In this document: in pieces, positions 1 through 4,366 of the stretch
Layout: every line of letters starts with the position of its first letter
How positions within the stretch are numbered: position 1 is the first letter of the stretch
Assembly: GCA_905478675.1 (NCBI GenBank)
Contig: CAJQJI010000003.1
Span: 1-7,596 of the forward strand
Direction: 5' to 3'
Source of the DNA: Candidatus Altimarinota bacterium
Lineage (GTDB): Bacteria > Patescibacteriota > Gracilibacteria > UBA4473
DNA: 7,596 nt
The notes under the pieces: generated by a model
The model's database searches: none
Seen by the model: the letters and a program-made list of their open reading frames with translations, nothing else
What the model was told of the DNA's origin: nothing
Program-made: the position numbers and the translations under genes

Positions 1-38
1 CAATTTTAAAAAAGAAGAAGCCTTAAATTCCCTTTCTA

Positions 39-1268
39 TCAGTGTAAAACCCGAGTTCTAATAGAACCCTCTAACGCCTTAAGTTTGTCTTTAAAAACGG
101 CAGGATCATGCTCCGCCTCAATATCGACCACCACATAACCAATATCGCCGCTGGTTTGTAAAAACTGCCCTAACACATTGGCCCCACCAGCCGAAAATAT
201 TTCATTAATGGCCGACATCATGCCCGGTTTGTTTTGATGAATATTCATTATTCGGTGCGCTTGGGTGTAATTCGGTAAGGCTACCTCTGGGAAATTAACC
301 GCCGAAGCCGTTGACCCATTATCTGAATATTTTACGAGCTTTTCAGCCACCTCTAGGCCAATATTGGCTTGCGCTTCCTGCGTGCTGCCGCCTACATGGG
401 GCGTAATAATAACGTTCTCCATACCTCGTATTGGTGAAATAAACGTTTCGTCTTTCCCCTTTGGCTCTAACGGAAACACATCTAAGGCCGCCCCATGCAA
501 ATGCCCCGACTTAAGGGCCGCCGCTAACGCCTCCATATCAATCACCGTCCCACGCGCGTAATTAATTAAATGACTACCTGTTTTCATATAGCCCAGCGTC
601 TCCGCGTTCATCATGTTTTTTGTTTCGGGCGTTTCAGGCACGTGTAACGTCACCACATCAGAAATTTCTAAAAGTTCTTTCAGTGAATCGACGCTCTGCG
701 CGTTTCCATGACTTAATTTATTTTCGGTGTCGTAATAATAAACGTGCATCCCGAGCCCAGAAGCGAGTACGGATAACTGCGATCCAATATTCCCATACCC
801 CACAATTCCCAAGTTTTTACCACGGACTTCGTACGAATTCGCCGCACTTTTAAGCCATTCGCCTCGATGTGCCGCGGCACTTTTTTGAAATGTCCCTCGC
901 ATTAAGTGAATGGTCGAGGCAATCGTTAGCTCGGCCACACTGCGCGTATTGGCAAACGGGGCGTTGAAAACCGGAATCGCTCGCTTACGAGCCGCTTCTA
1001 AATCAACTTGATTCGTGCCAATACAAAAACACCCGACCGCCACTAATTTTTGCGCGGCGTTTAAAACTTTTTCGTTTAATTGTGTCCGTGATCGGATACC
1101 TAAAAAATGAACGTCTTTAATTTTTTCTATCAACTCGTCTTCAGGTAAGGCCGTTTTAACGTATTCAATATTGCTATACCCTTGGGCGTTAAAATAATCT
1201 ATCGCGTTTTGATGTACGCCTTCTAATAGAAGGATTTTGATCTGATTTTTATTAAGTGAAGGATTCAT
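39..1268 (-). CDS. serA: D-3-phosphoglycerate dehydrogenase with C-terminal ACT domain
   Basis: Catalyses NAD-dependent oxidation of 3-phosphoglycerate to 3-phosphohydroxypyruvate, the first committed step of cytosolic serine synthesis. The 409 residues match the length of E. coli SerA (410) and align with it almost without gaps as I recall that sequence. Visible landmarks are the nucleotide-binding GYGNIG at 157-162 with Asp180 after the second strand, and the catalytic set Arg239 (YARGT), Glu268 (DVFPLEP) and His291 (TPHVGGS). The ACT domain spans about 337-409. His344, Asn346 and Asn364 occupy the positions that bind serine in the E. coli ACT interface, so feedback inhibition by serine is expected. 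The ATG at 1268 has no Shine-Dalgarno sequence. It is the last gene of a minus-strand operon, 12 bases after serB. The closeness to the proteobacterial type hints at transfer, which is inference. Function is secure. Confidence 0.96.
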   Translation of the reverse strand: MNPSLNKNQIKILLLEGVHQNAIDYFNAQGYSNIEYVKTALPEDELIEKIKDVHFLGIRSRTQLNEKVLNAAQKLVAVGCFCIGTNQVDLEAARKRAIPVFNAPFANTRSVAELTIASTIHLMRGTFQKSAAAHRGEWLKSAANSYEVRGKNLGIVGYGNIGSQLSVLASGLGMHVYYYDTENKLSHGNAQSVDSLKELLEISDVVTLHVPETPETKNMMNAETLGYMKTGSHLINYARGTVIDMEALAAALKSGHLHGAALDVFPLEPKGKDETFISPIRGMENVIITPHVGGSTQEAQANIGLEVAEKLVKYSDNGSTASAVNFPEVALPNYTQAHRIMNIHQNKPGMMSAINEIFSAGGANVLGQFLQTSGDIGYVVVDIEAEHDPAVFKDKLKALEGSIRTRVLH

Positions 1269-1280
1269 ATGAATAATTGT

Positions 1281-1958
1281 TTAAATAATATTTTTAAGGA
1301 CAGTTTTGAGTTCGCTTAAAGAACGAACAAATTCGGGCGACTCGGCAGCGACTTTTGGACGCACCACATTGGCCCCAAAACCAATAAAGTGATCTACCAC
1401 GCCGGCTTTAAAGGCGGCTAAATCATTACTCCCATCACCGACTAACACTAACGGCGAAGCTAAAGACTGAGTGTCTTTTAAATGATTAATCACCTTAGTT
1501 TTTCCCCTGTTTGTCCAAAGCAGGCTGCTTTCATCAACTTCTAAAACGTTCCCTGTTTCATCGGTTCGAAGCCCATTGGCAAAAATTTGCTCGGCCGACA
1601 AACCTAAAAATTCAGCACTAGGACTAACCGAGGGCAAAAACCCCCCACTGACAATGTAAATATCCCAGTCATTACTTCTTAACCAATCAAAAAGCTGGGT
1701 AAAGCCGGGCGTTAAACAGTGTTTTAAGTGTTCTCCGGTCAGCGTGAAATGCGCTTCGTTAAGGGGACAAACGGCAATACGGGCGAGTACTGACGCTTTA
1801 AAATCAAGTTCGCCATTCATGCCTTGGTTAGTAATAGTTTCTACTTTTTCTACTAACCCAGTTTGCTCCGGATACTCTTTAAGCGCCAAAGCAATCACTT
1901 CGTCTAGAGATTCTTTAGTGCAAACGGTGGAGTCGAAATCGAAAAATATAGTGGCCAT
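1281..1958 (-). CDS. serB: Phosphoserine phosphatase (HAD superfamily)
   Basis: Hydrolyses O-phosphoserine to serine, the last step of the phosphorylated serine pathway, in the cytosol with Mg2+. The 225-residue protein shows the HAD motifs in order: DFDST at 7-11 (nucleophile Asp7, acid/base Asp9), SGGF at 104-107 (motif II Ser104), Lys153 in RGKTK (motif III) and GDGSND at 174-179 (motif IV metal-binding Asp175 and Asp179). Glu16 after motif I and the stretch GELDF...R at 49-60 match the substrate-recognition cap of true phosphoserine phosphatases, which favours this over a generic HAD hydrolase. The length is typical of the single-domain type, without the N-terminal ACT-like extension of E. 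coli SerB. Its ATG shares one base with the preceding stop (TAATG), implying translational coupling, and there is no other ribosome binding site. Co-transcription with serA supports the call. Confidence 0.92.
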   Translation of the reverse strand: MATIFFDFDSTVCTKESLDEVIALALKEYPEQTGLVEKVETITNQGMNGELDFKASVLARIAVCPLNEAHFTLTGEHLKHCLTPGFTQLFDWLRSNDWDIYIVSGGFLPSVSPSAEFLGLSAEQIFANGLRTDETGNVLEVDESSLLWTNRGKTKVINHLKDTQSLASPLVLVGDGSNDLAAFKAGVVDHFIGFGANVVRPKVAAESPEFVRSLSELKTVLKNII

Positions 1959-2242
1959 TAGGCCGCTAATTCATGAAGGTCAATTTGTAGTCCTCCTAAA
2001 AGCCGGAAACGAACCGTATTCCCAATATCATAGGCCGCAACTACCGGTAATGTATCTGAGGTTGTTACAAAGTCACCGTCTTCATTAAAATGCCCTTGAG
2101 CTAGCTCAAAACCACTTAATCCTAATTGTTCTTTATACAAAGAGCCTTCAAAATTAACCGCTACCCATTCCATCCCTTCTAACACTGCATTAACTCGATC
2201 TAGAGTTAGTACTTCGCCGTTATTCATTCCATCTAAAGCCAT
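1958..2242 (-). CDS. Unknown 94-residue protein, first gene of the serine operon
   Basis: I do not recognise this family. The predicted protein is acidic and soluble-looking, with no signal peptide, membrane segment or cysteine. It begins MALDGMNNGE, has alternating hydrophobic stretches (WVAVNFEGSLY at 26-36, VVAAYDIGNTVRFRLLGG at about 67-84) that suggest a small beta-rich fold, and ends LHELAA. Met6 is an alternative start; neither start has a Shine-Dalgarno sequence, since the upstream bases are almost all A and T. The stop TAA overlaps the serB ATG by one base. This arrangement argues that the frame is really translated and that its dose is tied to serB. A role in serine metabolism or its regulation is a guess from position only. 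Confidence 0.72.
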   Translation of the reverse strand: MALDGMNNGEVLTLDRVNAVLEGMEWVAVNFEGSLYKEQLGLSGFELAQGHFNEDGDFVTTSDTLPVVAAYDIGNTVRFRLLGGLQIDLHELAA

Positions 2243-2260
2243 ATTTAAAAAAAGTTAAAA

Positions 2261-2293
2261 ATAAAAAAAGAGATTCTGAAATACATTCAGAAT
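2261..2293 (-). terminator. Intrinsic terminator before the serine operon (possible attenuator)
   Basis: On the minus strand, ATTCTGAA and TTCAGAAT form a perfect 8-bp stem with a 5-base loop (2293-2273). CTC and seven T residues follow (2269-2263), then more T-rich sequence. This is a good rho-independent terminator. It lies about 155 bases after the thyA stop but only 30 bases before the ATG of the 94-residue gene, leaving no room for a recognisable promoter between them. It may end the thyA transcript, or act as a conditional terminator in the operon leader. Confidence 0.75.
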
Positions 2294-2323
2294 GACCTCA
2301 CAAAAATTCGTAACTTTTTCGAT

Positions 2324-2395
2324 CTACACTTCTTTTCGGCCTTTGCCACTGGGGCGTCTGGTGGCTCGGATGCGAGAAGTTAAGTTCAACATCAT
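2324..2395 (-). CDS. Possible 23-residue basic peptide in the leader of the serine operon
   Basis: A short open frame starts with two consecutive ATG codons (2395 and 2392) and ends with TAG at 2326-2324. After MMLNLTSRIR the peptide is strongly basic, with seven or more Arg/Lys in its C-terminal half, and it has only two serines, so it is not an obvious serine-rich attenuation peptide. TATAGT at 2405-2400 could be a -10 box (5 of 6 consensus bases) placing the transcript start at or next to the second ATG, but no good -35 is seen. The stretch is G+C-richer than its surroundings, which fits either coding or a structured RNA. The same bases form the nested hairpin listed separately. I recognise no family, and chance is quite possible. 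Confidence 0.22.
   Translation of the reverse strand: MMLNLTSRIRATRRPSGKGRKEV
2328..2380 (-). promoter_or_regulatory. Nested hairpin in leader of serine operon, candidate cis-acting RNA
   Basis: Read on the minus strand, ACTTCT (2380-2375) can pair with AGAAGT (2333-2328). Inside this, GCCAC (2365-2361) pairs with GTGGC (2349-2345) around an 11-base loop rich in C, giving a two-stem element with asymmetric internal loops. A further 7-bp pair, AAGTTCA (2417-2411) with TGAACTT (2388-2382), lies upstream. The block is G+C-rich in an otherwise A+T-rich gap and is followed by a terminator just before the operon, the layout of a riboswitch or attenuator. It matches none of the classes I could recall (T-box, glycine, SAM, THF, TPP, ZTP). 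Inference from pairing only. Confidence 0.35.
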
Positions 2396-2448
2396 AAAAA
2401 CTATAAAGACTGAACTTGTCTTGGCTAGTTAATTTTTTAAGTTTTAGG

Positions 2449-3297
2449 CTACAATACAATATTCATCTTACCTAAGCTCTCTTGCGGGTTATATTGCCCT
2501 TTAAACTGCTCAAAAATTTCGGTCACTAATTCAGTGTCACCGTTTTCGGCTCGGTCAAAAGCGTTCTTCGGGCATTCAAATTTAATAGGTTCATGCGTGA
2601 CGGCTCGCTCAACCATTTCTTTAGCTTGGTCAAAGTGAATATCGTAAATATGCGCGTTAGAAATACAGACGGTCAAAAAACCTTTCTCCACGCCTAATTT
2701 TTCAGCTAAAAATTCAGCCAACAAGGCGAAACCAGCCGTGTCGTGCGGGTTGCCTAACATCATATCGTTTGAACGAATGACTAAATGCAAACACAGTTTG
2801 CCGCCAATAATTTGAACGGTGAAGGTGTAAGGGCACGGTACATTTTTCTTTTTCGTGCCAGAGGCTAAGCCATCATCGGCCGGATCCCACATTAAAATTA
2901 CGCCGTGTCGTGAAGTTGGATCGTCTGCTAATAATTTAACTAAGCCGTCGATTTGGTCGCGGCCAAAATGGGCGCGCCACCGAAACCCATAAGCCGATTC
3001 CACACAATTATTTTCTTCCGCAAAATCATCCCAAATTTTAGTAAATTGTTGTAACCATTCTAAATTTTTCCCGCCCATTAAAAACCATATTTGTTCAGCA
3101 ATAAACACTTTTAACGGAATTTTTCGCAGCGTTAATAAAGGAAAGCCTTGGGCCAGATCAAACTTCATGGTCATGCCGGGTAAACTTTTACACACATGGC
3201 CCGTTCGTTCGTTTTTTTCTTCGATGCCGTGCTCTAAAATATCCTTAAGCAGAGCGGCATATTGTACATCGAATTCGTTTAAAGCGGTTGTATTCAT
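2449..3297 (-). CDS. Thymidylate synthase family protein with Asp at the pyrimidine-selecting position (possible dCMP methylase or hydroxymethylase)
   Basis: Clearly a ThyA-fold enzyme, 282 residues from the chosen start. Numbered from that start: Arg31 (KNERTG, phosphate), Glu68 (AEQIWF, catalytic Glu), Trp89, Tyr103, Arg130 (TSRH), nucleophile Cys155 (VPCP), the phosphate/substrate loop RSND at 175-178, and His216 and Tyr218 (HIY, ribose). ThyA enzymes have Asn (E. coli Asn177) where this protein has Asp186 (GNPHDTAG). T4 dCMP hydroxymethylase has Asp in the same place and shares RSND. The residue after the nucleophile is Pro rather than the usual His, and the second Arg of the SRR phosphate motif is His. 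The fold is certain, but the substrate may be dCMP rather than dUMP. The frame extends upstream to a TTG at 3336, but that codon lies in the -35 hexamer, so the ATG at 3297 is preferred. It is divergent from the DUF1858 gene, 60 bases away. Confidence 0.9.
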   Translation of the reverse strand: MNTTALNEFDVQYAALLKDILEHGIEEKNERTGHVCKSLPGMTMKFDLAQGFPLLTLRKIPLKVFIAEQIWFLMGGKNLEWLQQFTKIWDDFAEENNCVESAYGFRWRAHFGRDQIDGLVKLLADDPTSRHGVILMWDPADDGLASGTKKKNVPCPYTFTVQIIGGKLCLHLVIRSNDMMLGNPHDTAGFALLAEFLAEKLGVEKGFLTVCISNAHIYDIHFDQAKEMVERAVTHEPIKFECPKNAFDRAENGDTELVTEIFEQFKGQYNPQESLGKMNIVL

Positions 3298-3307
3298 ATT
3301 CTTTTTA

Positions 3308-3336
3308 ATTCTAAATTTTTCTCGCCTTTTAAGCAA
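3308..3336 (-). promoter_or_regulatory. Probable sigma70-type promoter of the thyA-like gene
   Basis: On the minus strand, TTGCTT (3336-3331) and TAGAAT (3313-3308) are separated by 17 bases. The -10 matches 5 of 6 consensus bases and the -35 matches 3 of 6. Only 10 bases separate the -10 from the ATG at 3297, so the mRNA would have a leader of a few nucleotides, consistent with the missing ribosome binding site. This placement rules against the upstream TTG start. Confidence 0.5.
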
Positions 3337-3357
3337 AAAACGTTAGTAAATAAGTTG

Positions 3358-3882
3358 ATGACCCAAACCCCTCACCAGTTTACCGGCGAAGAAATTATTG
3401 CAGATGTGCTGATGGATTTTCCAACCGCGCACGAAATTTTAGCGGCGCATGGTATTGCCTGTGCCGGATGTCATATTAATCAGTATGAAAGTCTAAAAGA
3501 CGGTGTTATTGCCCACTACGGTGACGAAATGTTTGAAACCGTGATGCGGGATCTAAACGAAGCCGCTAGTGAGCTTGGGCACGAAGTTGGTGGTGACAAA
3601 AAAGACCCCGTTATTACCGATGTCGCCAAACAAAAAATTATTGAATTTCAAAAAGACGGGGGCCAGGAGGGTTTTGGCTTTAAAATTGAAGTCATTCAAG
3701 AATACGGTGATCCGTCTTATTTCTTAGATTTTCAAGAACGACCCGACCGCGGTGATAAAGTCGTAGAGAGTAATGGTATTCGTATTTTTTGTGATATTAC
3801 CAGCTATAAATGGCTGCAAAACAAAAGGATTGATTATAAGGAAGAAAACGGCGAAGAAGGCTTTAAGTTTGAAAAAGTGTAA
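3358..3882 (+). CDS. DUF1858 (CxxC redox) domain fused to a cysteine-less IscA/HesB-like domain
   Basis: A 174-residue, two-domain cytosolic protein. Residues about 8-72 match the DUF1858 family (also called hybrid-cluster-associated redox disulfide domain), with the pattern E-I-I-x-D-V-L, P-x-A-x-E-I-L, then HGIACAGCH. The CxxC pair is Cys35 and Cys38. Residues about 85-174 resemble IscA/HesB A-type iron-sulfur carriers (FKIEV..., SYFLDF, GIRIFCDITSYKWL, IDYKEENGEEGFKFEKV). The first ligand cysteine is absent and the chain stops where the C-terminal CGCG tail should begin. The only cysteine in this half, Cys145, is not at a canonical ligand position. It therefore probably does not carry clusters in the IscA manner; a redox or scaffold role is inference. 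A TTG one codon earlier (3355) is a possible start, but the ATG is preferred; neither has a clear ribosome binding site. It is divergent from the thyA-like gene. Confidence 0.82.
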   Translation: MTQTPHQFTGEEIIADVLMDFPTAHEILAAHGIACAGCHINQYESLKDGVIAHYGDEMFETVMRDLNEAASELGHEVGGDKKDPVITDVAKQKIIEFQKDGGQEGFGFKIEVIQEYGDPSYFLDFQERPDRGDKVVESNGIRIFCDITSYKWLQNKRIDYKEENGEEGFKFEKV

Positions 3883-3896
3883 AGTTATGCCTTTTT

Positions 3897-3935
3897 AAAA
3901 AAGTTAATGACGCCCCGCATAATATGCGGGGCGTC
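3897..3935 (-). terminator. Strong G+C-rich hairpin between convergent genes, terminator-like
   Basis: A perfect 12-bp stem, GACGCCCCGCAT (3909-3920) with ATGCGGGGCGTC (3924-3935), closes a 3-base loop. It lies between the convergent DUF1858/IscA-like gene and the small membrane-protein gene. On the minus strand six T residues (3902-3897) follow after a 6-base gap, whereas the plus strand has no T-run. It most likely terminates the minus-strand gene and may also block or protect the plus-strand transcript. The T-run is further from the stem than usual. Confidence 0.6.
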
Positions 3936-3958
3936 GAGGTTTCCGAGATCCGGTCAAA

Positions 3959-4174
3959 TCAGGAATTGGGCAAATAAATCTGCCGAAAAGCAACTCGGCC
4001 CTTAAAGGCCAAAGCGACAGTGAGGGCAATAACGCCCAACGCCGCATAGTAGGGGTGCGTTTTGCCGGCCAGCAAAATCACCGCCATATCCAGGCCTGCC
4101 GCCTCAAGAAGGATTATAGCCAAGAGGGCCAGGGTGGCGACACCTCCAATTACTGCCTTACCTGCTTCTTGCAT
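3959..4174 (-). CDS. Small two-helix membrane protein of unknown function
   Basis: I do not recognise a family. The 71-residue protein has a short N-terminal segment (MQEAGK), a hydrophobic helix at about 8-28, a second hydrophobic stretch from about 29 to 36, a polar turn KTHPYY at 38-43, a second membrane helix at about 44-57, and a basic end (KGRVAFRQ). That fits a bitopic hairpin in the inner membrane with basic residues on one side. The start is supported by AGGGAG, 8 bases upstream of ATG, the only good Shine-Dalgarno sequence in the window. By hand count the gene is 116/214 G+C (54%), and a strong hairpin follows the stop. The hairpin, the ribosome binding site and the hydrophobic pattern support a real gene. 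Confidence 0.68.
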   Translation of the reverse strand: MQEAGKAVIGGVATLALLAIILLEAAGLDMAVILLAGKTHPYYAALGVIALTVALAFKGRVAFRQIYLPNS

Positions 4175-4182
4175 TTTTTAGT

Positions 4183-4188
4183 CTCCCT
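4183..4188 (-). promoter_or_regulatory. Shine-Dalgarno site of the small membrane protein
   Basis: AGGGAG on the minus strand lies 8 bases before the ATG at 4174. It fixes the start of the 71-residue gene and stands out because the other starts examined here have no comparable site. Confidence 0.75.
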
Positions 4189-4226
4189 AAAATTGAAAAG
4201 ATCTCGAATCGCCAGAGACCTTTACG

Positions 4227-4241
4227 ATGTGTTAAACACAT
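4227..4241. promoter_or_regulatory. 15-base perfect inverted repeat, operator-like
   Basis: ATGTGTT-A-AACACAT is symmetric about 4234 (7+1+7). It lies in the divergent region between the small membrane protein and the GlmU-like gene, about 53 bases upstream of the former's start. CATGA/TCATG (4239-4243 and 4250-4254) forms a second inverted pair overlapping its right edge. The spacing suits a dimeric regulator, but the regulator is unknown. Confidence 0.35.
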
Positions 4242-4273
4242 GAAAATTGTCATGCGGGCGATTGGCCGAAATT

Positions 4274-4297
4274 TTGCCAAAAAAAATTTTTTGTCAA
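4274..4297. repeat. Imperfect 24-base inverted repeat with A-tract and T-tract core
   Basis: TTGCC followed by eight A (4279-4286) meets six T (4287-4292) followed by GTCAA. The arms are near-complementary (TTGnCA...TGnCAA). On the plus strand TTGTCA at 4291, and on the minus strand TTGACA at 4297-4292, resemble -35 boxes for the two divergent genes, but neither has a convincing -10 at 16-18 bases. It could be an AT-tract bend or a regulator site. Confidence 0.3.
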
Positions 4298-4326
4298 ATG
4301 TCGAAATTAACTTTTTTTAGTGTAAG

Positions 4327-4355
4327 TTGCACCAAGGCGCCTTGCCGCTTAGTAT
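4327..4355 (+). promoter_or_regulatory. Possible promoter of the GlmU-like gene with palindrome in the spacer
   Basis: TTGCAC (4327-4332) and TAGTAT (4350-4355) are 17 bases apart. The -35 matches 3 of 6 and the -10 matches 4 of 6 consensus bases. The perfect 12-base palindrome CAAGGCGCCTTG (4333-4344) fills most of the spacer, where a repressor could compete with RNA polymerase. The -10 ends 11 bases before the ATG, so the transcript would be nearly leaderless, which agrees with the absent ribosome binding site. Confidence 0.35.
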
Positions 4356-4366
4356 GCTCTTAGTAT

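Noticed and set aside
1..38. Possible terminator after serA
   Set aside because: The minus strand has a T-run after the stop but no convincing stem, and the window ends too soon to judge.
364..2088. Plus-strand open frames at 364-561, 620-853 and 1744-2088
   Set aside because: They lie antisense inside serA, serB and the 94-residue gene, have no recognisable domains and no start signals. The minus-strand genes explain the open reading.
2361..2390. Resemblance of CTGGTGGC...AGAAGTTAAG to 5S rRNA
   Set aside because: The two motifs are separated by about 5 bases rather than the roughly 40 in 5S rRNA, and flanking helices are missing, so a 5S gene or fragment is not supported.
2243..2448. T-box or cobalamin riboswitch upstream of the serine operon
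   Set aside because: A GCCACTG-like string is present, but the T-box antiterminator motif (TGGNACCGCG) and the rest of the cobalamin core are absent.
3186..3194. A further TTTTACACA copy inside the thyA-like gene
   Set aside because: A single isolated copy in coding sequence is compatible with chance and is not part of the cluster upstream of rpoC.
3298..3336. Upstream TTG start adding 13 residues to the thyA-like protein
   Set aside because: The TTG is part of the likely -35 hexamer, the extra residues are a basic stretch not typical of the family, and no ribosome binding site precedes it.
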